Origin: Pyxidicoccus caerfyrddinensis
GTDB taxonomy: Bacteria > Myxococcota > Myxococcia > Myxococcales > Myxococcaceae
Direction: 5' to 3'
Length of the DNA stretch: 64,000 bases
Assembly: GCF_010894405.1 (NCBI RefSeq)
Contig: NZ_JAAIYA010000037.1
Span: 1-64,000 of the forward strand
Position numbers and translations under genes: made by a program. Every line of letters begins with the position of its first letter. Position 1 is the first letter of the stretch. A model generated the notes under the pieces. It was not told the DNA's origin. It saw nothing but the letters and a program-made list of their open reading frames with translations, and did no database searches. This document shows positions 1 through 8,621 of this stretch, in pieces.

Positions 1-45
1 CATCCGCTTCACCATCTGCGCCTTGAATGCATCCGTGTACGGCAC
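1..45 (-). CDS. Transposase N-terminus (IS3/IS911-type HTH protein), runs off window
   Basis: Fifteen codons are visible, read leftwards from a GTG at 45. They give V-P-Y-T-D-A-F-K-A-Q-M-V-K-R-M, the typical opening of small helix-turn-helix transposase subunits (OrfA of IS3-like elements) that bind the element's terminal repeats. A weak AGGA ribosome site lies just upstream. The frame differs from that of the PA14 gene and reads straight off the window edge, so the rest is unseen. The family assignment rests on a short stretch. Confidence 0.55.
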   Translation of the reverse strand, partial: MPYTDAFKAQMVKRM

Positions 46-118
46 CGCGTCCTGCCTGCTCTCGCCCCCAGGGCGTCGTCAGCTCGGCACGTCAGCCGAG
101 GCGACAACTTCCCTGACA
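1..118 (-). mobile_element. Left end of an insertion sequence interrupting the PA14 gene
   Basis: The transposase start at 45 lies inside the 3' part of the PA14 open frame. The PA14 frame loses protein-like character close to here, switching to an Arg-rich tail up to its stop at 9. The likely element tip is near 118, where the minus strand begins TGTCAGGGAAG. The exact terminus and target duplication cannot be set because the other end is outside the window. Confidence 0.4.
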
Positions 119-716
119 CAGGGGGCACCCCGGGCGCGGATGGCCCGTCGTCGTGCGTGAGCGCGCTGGCGGGCACCAATTGCCGCTCCTGGCCGGGGTA
201 CTCCCAGAAGAACTGGGCGTGTGCCAGCCCTTCGCCTTCGAAGTACTCCATGACGAGGGCGTACGTCTGCCCGCCCACCAACGACACTGTCCCCTGGGAG
301 AGCGGATCATAGTCGTCCTGGTACGTCCAATTGTCGATGATGCTCTGCCCTGCCACCCACAACCGCACACCATCATCCGTCGAGGTGGTGAAGGTGTAGG
401 TGCCCGTCACGGGAGCCGTCAGTATTCCCGTCCAGCGCACACTGAAGTATTCGCCGTCGGAGAGGGCCGTCCCCTCGGGGCGTCCGTACTCCCACTCAAA
501 GTTGACCCGGGAGTCGACGCGGGTGGTGACGAGCGTCCTAAGCCCGTGGTCGTCGAAGTACTCGGCCTTGAGGCCCGGCACCTGCAGCGCCTGACTGCGC
601 GTGGCCACCGCCATCGGCGCCTCACTACCCGGTACCTCGTGCCCGCAGCGCACAGCGAGCAGCCCAACCAACACCGCGCTCGCCGCCGCCCCCAAAGCCT
701 TCCACGTCGTTCTCAT
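9..716 (-). CDS. PA14-domain exported protein, apparently truncated by an insertion sequence
   Basis: The protein starts with a signal sequence (residues 1-23) ending at a Cys (A-V-R-C) that is a poor but possible lipobox. A PA14 domain spans about residues 48-190, with the family hallmarks F-S-V-R-W-T-G, T-Y-T-F, S-D-D-G-V-R-L-W and a Y-x-x-x-Y-F motif. PA14 is a beta-barrel carbohydrate-binding module of exported proteins. After about residue 195 the sequence turns into an Arg-rich, non-conserved tail that reads into the insertion-sequence end, so the original C-terminus, possibly a catalytic domain, is probably lost. Start: ATG at 716. Confidence 0.7.
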   Translation of the reverse strand: MRTTWKALGAAASAVLVGLLAVRCGHEVPGSEAPMAVATRSQALQVPGLKAEYFDDHGLRTLVTTRVDSRVNFEWEYGRPEGTALSDGEYFSVRWTGILTAPVTGTYTFTTSTDDGVRLWVAGQSIIDNWTYQDDYDPLSQGTVSLVGGQTYALVMEYFEGEGLAHAQFFWEYPGQERQLVPASALTHDDGPSAPGVPPVSGKLSPRLTCRADDALGARAGRTRCRTRMHSRRRW

Positions 717-1464
717 GCGTCTCCACTAATCAATCGGCCACGTTGCCAACCCGCTGCACTTGTCAGAACTGAACAAGTCTTCGAGTCGGAGAGAAATTCA
801 ACCGCAATTCAATCGCACGCGTACGGCAGACAAAAATCTTCCGGCCAGACTGGCGCCCTGCACACTAAGAGCGCCTAACAAAAGTCCCTTCCGAGAGGCG
901 CCTCCCCTCTGGGAAGCCGCTCCAGTCCTTACTTTTGTTAGGCGCTCTAAACTGCCGGGTACGGACTGTCTCAATCACCTTGGCAGAGAGAGGGCAGCTC
1001 AGCGTGGGCGTCACGTCTGTTGATGGGATTGGCCCCGCCCGTCACTGCCTTTTGCGGAAGGGGCCGAGCGTTACCGTGGGGCTGATACGACAGCCTGTGT
1101 GCAACGGTCGCGCCATCAGCCGCAGCGCAGGTGCTGTGATGCGGAAATGGGCCTGCCTGTGTCCGAGGAGTCCGCCAATCGAGACGTGAGTCCAGCTTCA
1201 AGCACTTCTGAGATTCACCTTGTGCTCCGAATCAGACGCACACCCCGTGTGGGCACCGCGGGTCGGTGCATGCCGGGAAGTCGGCGCCGATGTCTGTACG
1301 GAGGATGCGGGGCGCAGGGATGAAGCTGCCTCGCTGGAGGTAACCCTCGGGGTGCCCAGGCTCACGGGCGTCATCTGTTCGCCAGTCGAGGGCACTCGCT
1401 TCCGCCCCCGCTCGGGGTGCCATATGAATGTCCGCTGGGCGTTGGAGGGAGGTCTCACCCGCGG
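717..1464. other. 748-base gene-free region with a MITE-like element
   Basis: No frame here looks like a protein. The stretch lies between the divergently oriented PA14 gene and the DedA gene and should contain both promoters. It holds the inverted-repeat element at 866-950. The remainder (951-1440) shows no similarity I can name; short open frames on both strands have no ribosome site or domain. Confidence 0.6.
866..950. mobile_element. MITE-like element with 17-bp terminal inverted repeats
   Basis: The left arm 869-885 reads GAGCGCCTAACAAAAGT and the right arm 931-947 is its exact reverse complement; adding the flanking A/T pair gives an 18-bp match. The element body is 79 bp (869-947) and is bordered on both sides by TAA (866-868 and 948-950), a 3-bp target duplication of the T-N-A kind made by some IS5-family transposases. 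It has no room for a transposase, so it is a non-autonomous element or remnant mobilised in trans. Confidence 0.75.
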
Positions 1465-2085
1465 ATGGTGGAATTCATCGACCAGCTCATCTCCTCGCTG
1501 GGGCCCCTGGGGCTGCTGGTGCTGGGCGTGGCGGCGGCGCTGGAATACGTCATCCCCCCGTTCCCCGGGGACACCATCACCCTGCTGGGTGGCGTGTACG
1601 CGGTGCGCGGCACGCAGCCGTGGCCGCTCGTCTTCCTGGTGGTGACGGCGGGCAGCGTGCTGGGCGCCGCCATCAACTACTGGGCGGGCCACTGGCTGGC
1701 GAAGCGCTTCGACGCCCACCCCGGGAAGAGCTATTTCGGCATCACCCACGCGCGGCTGGAGCAGGTGCAGGCGCGGATGCGGCGCAACGGGCCGTGGCTG
1801 CTGCTGGCCAACCGTTTCCTGCCCGGCATTCGCGGGCTCATCTTCGTCGCGGCGGGGGCCGCGCAGATGCCCCGTTTCAACGCGATGCTGCTGGGCGCCC
1901 TGTCCGCCATGGCCCACACCGCGCTGGTGCTGGCGCTGGGCGCGGCGGTGGGCGGCAATCTGGAGCGACTGGCGGCGCTCGTCACCCGCTACCAGTACGC
2001 GGTGGTGGGGCTGGTGTTGGTGGGTGTGGTGGGCGTGCTGGTGCGCATGTTGGCCCGGAGACGTGCTCCCGCGCCGGAGCCCTGA
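1465..2085 (+). CDS. DedA family (SNARE-associated / VTT-domain) inner-membrane protein
   Basis: This 206-residue polytopic protein has the DedA/VTT pattern: an N-terminal helix, the re-entrant segment with P-P-F-P-G-D (about residues 32-38), a G-x-x-x-G-x-x-x-x-Y-W-x-G-x-x-x segment, then the conserved R-F-x-P-G-x-R motif (about residues 116-122) and two C-terminal helices. DedA proteins are needed for membrane homeostasis, and several are implicated in recycling of undecaprenyl or other lipid carriers. The start ATG at 1465 is preceded by GGAGGGAGG (1444-1452). It stands alone between the gene-free region and a lipoprotein gene. Confidence 0.88.
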   Translation: MVEFIDQLISSLGPLGLLVLGVAAALEYVIPPFPGDTITLLGGVYAVRGTQPWPLVFLVVTAGSVLGAAINYWAGHWLAKRFDAHPGKSYFGITHARLEQVQARMRRNGPWLLLANRFLPGIRGLIFVAAGAAQMPRFNAMLLGALSAMAHTALVLALGAAVGGNLERLAALVTRYQYAVVGLVLVGVVGVLVRMLARRRAPAPEP

Positions 2086-2152
2086 GTCCGGGGCGCGACG
2101 GGACAGCGGGTCGGGATTGCGTGCCCCCGGCGGGCGCGCTTGAGTCGGGCCC

Positions 2153-4381
2153 ATGGTCTTCCGCGCCCGCCCCTGGAGTCCGCTGCTCTTGGCATTCGTG
2201 GTGGTCGTCGTCGGCGGCTGCCGATGCGGCGACCCGGGTCTGGGTAACGCGCGCGAGGGCTTCCGGCCGCAAGAGGAGGCCGTGGACTTCGGCCGGGTGC
2301 TGGAGGGTGAGCAGGCGCGCCGGCAGGTGTCGCTGCAGGCCACCGGCCGCGCGAGCGTCACGGTGACGGCCTCCGCGGGCGCCCCCTTCTCCGTGGCGAC
2401 GCCGGAGGTGACGGTGCCGGGCAGCGGCACGGCCACGGTGGAGGTGGTGTTCACCGCGGGCAACGGAGTTGCGGAAGGTTCACTGGTGCTGGAGGGCAGC
2501 GGCGACACGGAGACCGTCCGCCTCACCGCGACGGGGGTGCGGCCCAAGCCCTGTCCCGCCGCGCAGTGCCTCCAGTCGCGCTTCGACGTGGAGTCCGGCG
2601 AGTGCGTGGAGTCGCCCCAGCCGGACGGAGCCACCTGCATCCCGCAGAGCCGCTGCCAGGAGAACGGCCGCTGCGAGGCCGGCGCGTGCGTGGGCAGCCA
2701 GCGCTCGTGCAATGACGACAACCCGTGCACGGTGGACTCGTGCTCGCCCACGCAGGGGTGCGTGACGGAGCAGGTGGCGTGCCCCGTGCCGAGCAACCCC
2801 TGCAAGGTGGGCCTGTGCGACCGGGAGGATGGCTGCACGGAGGTGGACGCCGAGGACTTCATCCCGTGCGGCTCGGTGGACTGCAAGAACGCCCAGGTCT
2901 GCATCGGCGGCAGTTGCACGAAGGTGCCCACGCCGGACGGCACCGTCTGCGCGCCCGCCACCGCCTGCCGGGACGAGGGCACGTGCCAGGATGGCGAGTG
3001 CGAGCTTCCCGACCCGGGCGAGCTCGAGTACGTCTTCCGGCAGCAGCTTGGCGGCGAGCCGGTGGGTGAGCCCGGCGGGCCCGTGCTGCTCGTGCAGGAT
3101 GGTGCGCTGTTCACCTCGGTGTGCGGTGGGGATGCGGGCTGCCGGCTCGTCTCGTACACGCCGGGAGGGCTGCTGCGCTTCGAGTCTCCCTACCCGGATG
3201 GAGGCGCCCGCACGCTGCTGGCCACCTCGGACGCGGGCGTGGTGGTGCTGGGCTCGGAGGGACTCGAAGGCTATGCGCCGCGCGACGACGGCACGCGGCT
3301 GTGGGAGGCGTCGTGGGCGTCGATGGGCCCGCCCTCCGCGCCGGATGCGGGGACGTGGCATGGCGCGACGGGCGCGGGGCGCGTGGCACTCACGGCCGAG
3401 GGAGACGTGCTCGCGTACGTGGACTGGCGGCCGGAGGCGGATGCGGGTGCGGATGGAGGCGACGGCGGGGTGGTGCCGCTGCCCCCGCCCGAGGCCGCGC
3501 GGCTGGTGTGGCTGGCCGGGCGCGAGGACGCGGGCACGCTGCTGCGCGCGTCGCCGGTGGAGGCCTGGCCCGGGGAGGCCCGGCTCGCCCTGGACGTGAC
3601 GGGCGCGGCCTTCCTCTACTCGGTGGACGGGCGCCTGGCGCGCGCGGACCTCGAGCCGGATGGTGGCACGGCGCTGTGGCTGTCCCCGCTCGTGGATGGC
3701 GGTGTGCCGGATGGGGGCGCGTCGCTGGCGGTGGCGGATGGGACGTTGCTCGTAGGCGCTCGGGCCTTCGTGCACTTCGATCCCGAGGACGGAGGCGCGA
3801 CGGGGATGATGGAGCCCCGCGCCTCACTCCTCGCGGACGGTGGCGCGCCGGTGCCGGTGGACTGGGACGCTGGGACTCGCACGCTGGTGCCGCTGGCGGA
3901 GCCGGCGCTGCTGTCCGTTGCGGGCACGCCCGGCTACCTCTTCGCCCGCGCATGCAACCGCACGGATGGCGTCCCCTGCACGCCCGAGGAGGAGCGCGTG
4001 GTGCTGCGCGCGGTGGACCCGGCCACGGGGAAGCTGGCGTGGGAGGTGGACGCGCTTCCGGATGAAGCCCTGCCGGGCACGCTGCACGACGCGACGCTCG
4101 TCAATGGCGGAGCGGTGGGCGTGCTCGCGGCGGCGGAGCAGGCGGACGGGCCTCGTGTCTGGTACCAGCTCTTCGCGCGCGGGGCGCGGCTGGGCATGTG
4201 CCCGCTGCCCGGAAGGCCGCACGTGGCGGGCACGGCCTTCGTCGGTGGGCTCCTCTACGTCGTGGTGGAGCGCGAGGGCGCGTGGCTCCTGGAGTCGTAC
4301 GCGGTGGACGGGAGCGCGGAGACGCAGGGCTGGCCCCAGCGTCACGGCGGTGCGGACGGGGCGCGGCGCGAGTCCCGGTGA
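2153..4381 (+). CDS. Large lipoprotein: Hydin/ASPM-like beta-sandwich, Cys-rich repeats and a propeller-like C-terminal half
   Basis: The signal peptide ends V-G-G-C at about residue 22, a lipobox. Residues about 35-125 look like an immunoglobulin-like choice-of-anchor D domain (V-D-F-G-R-V-L-E-G-E ... V-T-V-P-G-S-G-T-A). Residues about 130-290 are a Cys-rich region with repeating C-x(n)-G-x-C units resembling EGF-like or pacifastin-like repeats. The C-terminal 450 residues contain repeated strand-turn units (for example V-V-L-G-S-E-G-L, A-V-D-P-A-T-G-K-L-A-W-E-V) typical of PQQ-like beta-propellers. The product is probably a surface-exposed adhesive or scaffold protein; the exact function is unknown. 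It is convergent with the chemoreceptor gene, one base apart. Confidence 0.65.
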   Translation: MVFRARPWSPLLLAFVVVVVGGCRCGDPGLGNAREGFRPQEEAVDFGRVLEGEQARRQVSLQATGRASVTVTASAGAPFSVATPEVTVPGSGTATVEVVFTAGNGVAEGSLVLEGSGDTETVRLTATGVRPKPCPAAQCLQSRFDVESGECVESPQPDGATCIPQSRCQENGRCEAGACVGSQRSCNDDNPCTVDSCSPTQGCVTEQVACPVPSNPCKVGLCDREDGCTEVDAEDFIPCGSVDCKNAQVCIGGSCTKVPTPDGTVCAPATACRDEGTCQDGECELPDPGELEYVFRQQLGGEPVGEPGGPVLLVQDGALFTSVCGGDAGCRLVSYTPGGLLRFESPYPDGGARTLLATSDAGVVVLGSEGLEGYAPRDDGTRLWEASWASMGPPSAPDAGTWHGATGAGRVALTAEGDVLAYVDWRPEADAGADGGDGGVVPLPPPEAARLVWLAGREDAGTLLRASPVEAWPGEARLALDVTGAAFLYSVDGRLARADLEPDGGTALWLSPLVDGGVPDGGASLAVADGTLLVGARAFVHFDPEDGGATGMMEPRASLLADGGAPVPVDWDAGTRTLVPLAEPALLSVAGTPGYLFARACNRTDGVPCTPEEERVVLRAVDPATGKLAWEVDALPDEALPGTLHDATLVNGGAVGVLAAAEQADGPRVWYQLFARGARLGMCPLPGRPHVAGTAFVGGLLYVVVEREGAWLLESYAVDGSAETQGWPQRHGGADGARRESR

Positions 4382-4382
4382 C

Positions 4383-7300
4383 TCAGGAGGCCGCGCCCGG
4401 GTCCACCCAGAGGTCCTCGAAGCGCACCTGCGGCGGCGTCTGGTGCAGCCGCAGGCCCTGCACGGTGGGCATGGCCGCCGCGTGGACGCGCTCGTGGTAC
4501 AGCGGGATGAGCGGGCAGTCCTCGTGGAAGAGCTTCTCCGCGCGCACGTAGAGCTGCTGGCGCAGCCCCGGGTCGATGGACACGCGCGCCTCCGACGTAA
4601 TCCGGTCCAGCTCCGGGTTGCGGTAGCCCAGCGGGAAGATGGTCTGCGCGTTGGAGTTGAGCAGGAAGTAGAGGAACGTGTCCGGGTCCGGGAAGTCCGC
4701 GAGCCACCGGCTGCGGAAGGCGGGCAGCTTCCCCTCGCTTCCCCGGGCCGTGTACTCCTCCTGGGACATCCGCACGTGCCGCAGCTCCAGCAGGCCCGCC
4801 TGTACCAGCGGGCGGAAGAGCACCGCGTCCTCGGCGGCGGGGTCCTGGTCGGCGGGGTGGTGCAGGGTGAGCCGTAGCCGGCGCAGGCCCGCGTCGCGCA
4901 ACAGCTGCTCCGCGAGCGCCACGTCCGGCGCGTGCGGCGCCCCCGCGTCCGCGTCGTCCAGCAGCTCCGGCGGCGTGAGGGTGCGCGCCACGCGGGCGCC
5001 CGGGTGGAACTGCTCCACCATGCCCTGGATGTCCATGCCCGCGCGCAGGGCTCGCCGGACGCGGACGTCGTCGAACGGCGCCTCGCGCTGGTTGAGCACC
5101 ACGAAGGCCGTGGAGGGCGTGGTGCTGGTGACGATCTGGAGGGACTCCAGTCCCGGCACCTCCACGTGCTCGGCGGCCAGGAAGGAGACCAGGTCCAGCT
5201 CCCCCTGCCGCAGCCGCGCCACGGCCTCCTGCCGCGAGCCGGCGAGCAGGAACTCCAGCCGGTCCACCAGCGGCCCGCCCGGGCGCCAGTAGGAGGGATT
5301 GCGCTCCAGCACGACGCGCTCCTGCTCCAGGGCCGTGAGGCGGAAGGGGCCGGTGCCCACCAGCCGCCCGCTCGAGTCCACCCGCGCCACCGCCGTGGCG
5401 GTGAGGGCCATGATGTGCAGGAAGAAGGCCTTGGGCTCGCGCAGGCGGATTTCGAGCGTGCCGTCGTCGAGCGCTTCGATTCCAGACACCTCGCGCGCGA
5501 GGCCGGAGCTGTACTCGGGCGCGCCCTCCACGTCCTCCAGCAGGCTGCGGTCCGGCGAGCGCAAGGCCGGGTCCAGCAGCCGCTCCAGGTGGCGCTTCAC
5601 GTCGCCCGCGGTGAGCAGCGTGCCGTCGTGGAAGGTGACGCCGCGGCGCAGGTAGAAGCGGTAGCGGCGCGCGGACGGGTCCGCGTCCCAGCGCTCGGCG
5701 AGGTCCGGCTCCAGCCCGCCGTCCTCCAGCCGCAGGAGGCTGGAGAAGATGCACGAGGTGAGCTCGGAGACCTGGTTCTCCACGGTGAAGAGCGGGTCCA
5801 CCGCCTGCCGGTTGCGCAGCGACGCCGCCTGGTGCAGTCCCACGCGCAGCGTGCCGCCGGTGCGCGGCGTGGGAAGCTTGAAGCGGAACACCTCCGTCTC
5901 CAGGCCCACGGCTTCATGGCCCAGCTGGTCCACCGTGCGCGTCAGCCCGTCGCCAATGCGGATGACGCGGCGTGCGTCCTCGCGCACCTGCGCCACCTCC
6001 TCGCGGATGGAGATATCGCCCTTGGTGAGCACCACGTTGGCCGAGCGCAGCTCCTCAATCGCCGCGCTCAGCCGCACCACGGACTCGGACAAGTCGCGTC
6101 CGGTGCGCGCCTGGGCCTCGGCCTTCTGCGAGGCGCTCTGGCCCACGCGCGCCATCTCGTGCGTCTGGCGCACCAGCTCGCGGGCATGGCCGGACTGCTC
6201 AATCGCCATGCGCGTGACGTCCTCCACGCGCCGGGCGACGCGGCGGCTGGCCTCCACGACGGTGGTGCCCTGGGCCTCCAGCCGCTGTGTCTCGGCCACC
6301 GTGGCCTCCACGGCGGCGAAGGTGCGCTGCGTAATCGTGCGAATCTCCACCAGCGCCTCGGCGGCGCGGTCGCCCAGGGCCACGCCGGTGGTGGCCTGCT
6401 CGCGGCCCTCCTGCACCAGCGTCACGGCCGTCTGCACCGCGTCGCGCACGCCGGCCACCATCGCGGCGATTTCGCGGGTGGAGCGCGTGGTGCGCTCGGC
6501 GAGGTTGCGAATCTCGTTGGCGACGACGCCGAAGGGACGCCCGTGCTCGCCGGCCTGGGCGGCGATGATGGCGGCGTTGAGGGCGAGCAGGTTCGTCTGG
6601 TCGGCGATCTCCTGGATGACGTCGACGATGCGGCCAATCTCGGTGGAGCGGTTGCCCAGCGTCCCCATCAGCTCGGCGGCCTTGCGCACCGTCTCTTCCA
6701 CCCGGTACATGCCCTTGACGCTGTCGCCCACGAGCACCTCGCCGCGCTCGGCGGTGGCCGTCACGGCGATGGCGAGCTGGTTCGTGTCATTGGCGCGGCG
6801 GCGCACGGAGTCGATGCCGCCCTCCACCGCGGCCACGAAGTCCTCGGCCTCGCTGGCGAAGCGGCCCAGCTCGTCACCGGAGGAGGCGATGTTGGCGAGC
6901 CGCTCGGCCATGGCCTGCATCAGCGCGCTGGTGTTGTGCGCGAAGCTGTTGACCTGCGTGAGCGAGTCCACCACCTGCTCCAGCCGCTCGGTCATCTCCA
7001 GGAGGGCGCCGGTGGTGTCGACGGCGAAGACCTCCAGTTGGTGGACGCGCTTGACGGCCACCTGGAGGCTGCCGCCCATGCCGCTGACGGCCTCCAGCGT
7101 GCGCTCCACCGCGCCGCCCTGACGGCGGGCGGCCTCCAGCAGCATGCGGGCCTGCTCGCTCACCTCGTTGCTGGTGCGGTGGAGGTTGGCCGTCACCCGC
7201 TGCACCTGGGACAGCGCGCGGCGCAGCGACAGGATGAGGCGGCGGGTGTCCTCGTGGCCCTCGTAGCGAGAGCTGACGGTGGTGGTGAGGTCGCCCTCCG

Positions 7301-7541
7301 CCAGCCGCGCCATGACCTGCCGGCGCACGCGGCGCCGGCGGGCCGCCCAGCGGAACCACGCGAAGTAGCCGCCGGTGAGATAGAGCGCCGGTGTGGCGAC
7401 GAGGAGCACGGCCCACGTCAGGTTCGGCAGCGGGGTGCCGTGAACGGCCCGCAGCAGTCCCCCCAGGACGAGCGCGGAGATGAGGCCCGCGGCCAGGCCG
7501 AACGCGAACAGATACCGTTTGGCGCCCATGAACGGAGGCAA
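4383..7541 (-). CDS. Methyl-accepting chemotaxis protein fused to a C-terminal solute-binding domain (SBP_bac_5)
   Basis: This 1052-residue protein has two membrane helices (about 11-30 and 42-64) with only a short loop between them, then Arg-rich R-R-R-R-V-R-R and a HAMP-like segment (about 67-118, with L-A-E-G-D-L-T). A chemoreceptor signalling coiled coil follows (about 120-510), whose hairpin tip E-I-A-D-Q-T-N-L-L-A-L-N-A-A is at 311-324. From about 562 it continues as a dipeptide/oligopeptide-type solute-binding domain (G-G-T-L-R-V-G, then E-P-D-L-A-E-R-W, F-H-D-G-T) to the C-terminus. By the positive-inside rule both ends are cytoplasmic, so the ligand domain would sit next to the signalling domain and not in the periplasm. 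At the tip, Ile326 and Gln329 stand where Tsr has E385 and R388. No CheR-binding pentapeptide ends the protein. Confidence 0.88.
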   Translation of the reverse strand: MPPFMGAKRYLFAFGLAAGLISALVLGGLLRAVHGTPLPNLTWAVLLVATPALYLTGGYFAWFRWAARRRRVRRQVMARLAEGDLTTTVSSRYEGHEDTRRLILSLRRALSQVQRVTANLHRTSNEVSEQARMLLEAARRQGGAVERTLEAVSGMGGSLQVAVKRVHQLEVFAVDTTGALLEMTERLEQVVDSLTQVNSFAHNTSALMQAMAERLANIASSGDELGRFASEAEDFVAAVEGGIDSVRRRANDTNQLAIAVTATAERGEVLVGDSVKGMYRVEETVRKAAELMGTLGNRSTEIGRIVDVIQEIADQTNLLALNAAIIAAQAGEHGRPFGVVANEIRNLAERTTRSTREIAAMVAGVRDAVQTAVTLVQEGREQATTGVALGDRAAEALVEIRTITQRTFAAVEATVAETQRLEAQGTTVVEASRRVARRVEDVTRMAIEQSGHARELVRQTHEMARVGQSASQKAEAQARTGRDLSESVVRLSAAIEELRSANVVLTKGDISIREEVAQVREDARRVIRIGDGLTRTVDQLGHEAVGLETEVFRFKLPTPRTGGTLRVGLHQAASLRNRQAVDPLFTVENQVSELTSCIFSSLLRLEDGGLEPDLAERWDADPSARRYRFYLRRGVTFHDGTLLTAGDVKRHLERLLDPALRSPDRSLLEDVEGAPEYSSGLAREVSGIEALDDGTLEIRLREPKAFFLHIMALTATAVARVDSSGRLVGTGPFRLTALEQERVVLERNPSYWRPGGPLVDRLEFLLAGSRQEAVARLRQGELDLVSFLAAEHVEVPGLESLQIVTSTTPSTAFVVLNQREAPFDDVRVRRALRAGMDIQGMVEQFHPGARVARTLTPPELLDDADAGAPHAPDVALAEQLLRDAGLRRLRLTLHHPADQDPAAEDAVLFRPLVQAGLLELRHVRMSQEEYTARGSEGKLPAFRSRWLADFPDPDTFLYFLLNSNAQTIFPLGYRNPELDRITSEARVSIDPGLRQQLYVRAEKLFHEDCPLIPLYHERVHAAAMPTVQGLRLHQTPPQVRFEDLWVDPGAAS

Positions 7542-7592
7542 CGCTACCCTGCCTTCTCGCGCCGGTCCTCAAAACGCCGCACACTTCGGCCC

Positions 7593-8615
7593 GTGGCCGC
7601 TCTGCTCGCCTTCCTGCTCCTCGCTCTCCCTGTGAAGCCCGCGAACCCTGGCGAGGTGGGCGGGTCTGCTCCACCCCGAGAAGAGGCGCGCTTCGTCTTC
7701 GCCTGGAGGGGCGTGCCCGTGGGCACGGTGACGCTGACGCTGGAGCAGGGGCGCTTCACGTACGCGAGCCGGCACCTGCACACGCGCGATGGCCAGCCGG
7801 GCGAGCGTCGACGCGAGGTGACGCTGGAGGTGGATGGGGCGGGGCGGGTGAGAGGTGCGGAAGTCTCTCCGCAGGCGCTGTGGCTCTGGCGCGGCCCGCC
7901 GGCCGTGGGCTGCGTGGTGGCGAGGGAGGAATTGTCCGGGCGCGAAGGCCCGCACTGCGTCACGCGCGTGGAGGGCTCGCGGGTGGAGGGCACCCTGCTG
8001 GGCACGTCCTTCCGCGCGAGCTATTCGGAGCGTGGACGGCTGGAGGTGCTGGACGTGGGCGACGCCCGCTTCACCGTGGCGGCACCCGGCACGAAGCTCC
8101 GCTCACCCCCCGAGCTCTTCGCGCAGGGGCTGCCGGTGGAGGGCACGCGCGGAGCTCTGACGCTGGAGCCTGCGCTGGACGTTCCCTCGCGACTGGAGGG
8201 CATGACGCCCTGGGATGCCGGGGCCGCAAGGGCGCTGGCCGCACGAGTCCACGCGGCCTTCATCGACAAGGCCCCCGGGGCCGCGGACTGGAACGAGAAT
8301 GGAGAGGGTGAGGCGGGCGGCTGTCTCGCGCACGCGCTGCGCTTCGCCGCCGGAGCCCGGGAGCGCGGCGTGAAGGTGGCGCTCGTGCACGGGCTGCTGG
8401 TGGTGGACGGCGGGCCGGCGAGGCCGCACGCGTGGGTGCGCGTGGCGCTGGCGAAGGGCGCAACGCTGGACCTGGACCCCACCTCGCTGGATGCCGTGAG
8501 GCCGGACACGCACCTGCCGCTCGCGCTGGAGGACGCGCGAGGGCCGGCACTGGAAGCGGGGCGACGCTGGCTGGAGTTGCTGCACGGGGCGCACCGGGTG
8601 GTGCGCCGGCCGTGA
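7593..8615 (+). CDS. Exported transglutaminase-like protein
   Basis: This 340-residue protein starts at GTG 7593 with a signal peptide (V-A-A-L-L-A-F-L-L-L-A-L). The C-terminal third carries a transglutaminase-like Cys-His-Asp triad: G-G-C-L-A-H-A-L near residue 245, P-H-A-W-V-R-V near 280 and L-D-L-D-P-T near 292. The first 200 residues are beta-rich and unassigned. Transglutaminase-like folds act as proteases, peptidases or cross-linking enzymes; the substrate here is unknown. It is divergent from the chemoreceptor gene across 51 bases, so the two may share a regulatory region. A longer frame extends far upstream in phase but is antisense shadow. Confidence 0.68.
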   Translation: MAALLAFLLLALPVKPANPGEVGGSAPPREEARFVFAWRGVPVGTVTLTLEQGRFTYASRHLHTRDGQPGERRREVTLEVDGAGRVRGAEVSPQALWLWRGPPAVGCVVAREELSGREGPHCVTRVEGSRVEGTLLGTSFRASYSERGRLEVLDVGDARFTVAAPGTKLRSPPELFAQGLPVEGTRGALTLEPALDVPSRLEGMTPWDAGAARALAARVHAAFIDKAPGAADWNENGEGEAGGCLAHALRFAAGARERGVKVALVHGLLVVDGGPARPHAWVRVALAKGATLDLDPTSLDAVRPDTHLPLALEDARGPALEAGRRWLELLHGAHRVVRRP

Positions 8616-8621
8616 TGCGGG

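Noticed and set aside
1198..3159. 653-codon minus-strand frame over DedA and the lipoprotein gene
   Set aside because: Low-complexity His/Gln/Pro composition and overlap with two supported genes.
2480..3775. 431-codon minus-strand frame opposite the large lipoprotein
   Set aside because: Arg/Ala/His-rich shadow with no start context and no family.
4932..7592. In-phase upstream extension of the transglutaminase-like gene
   Set aside because: It is antisense to the chemoreceptor and would bury the signal peptide; GTG 7593 is a sensible start.
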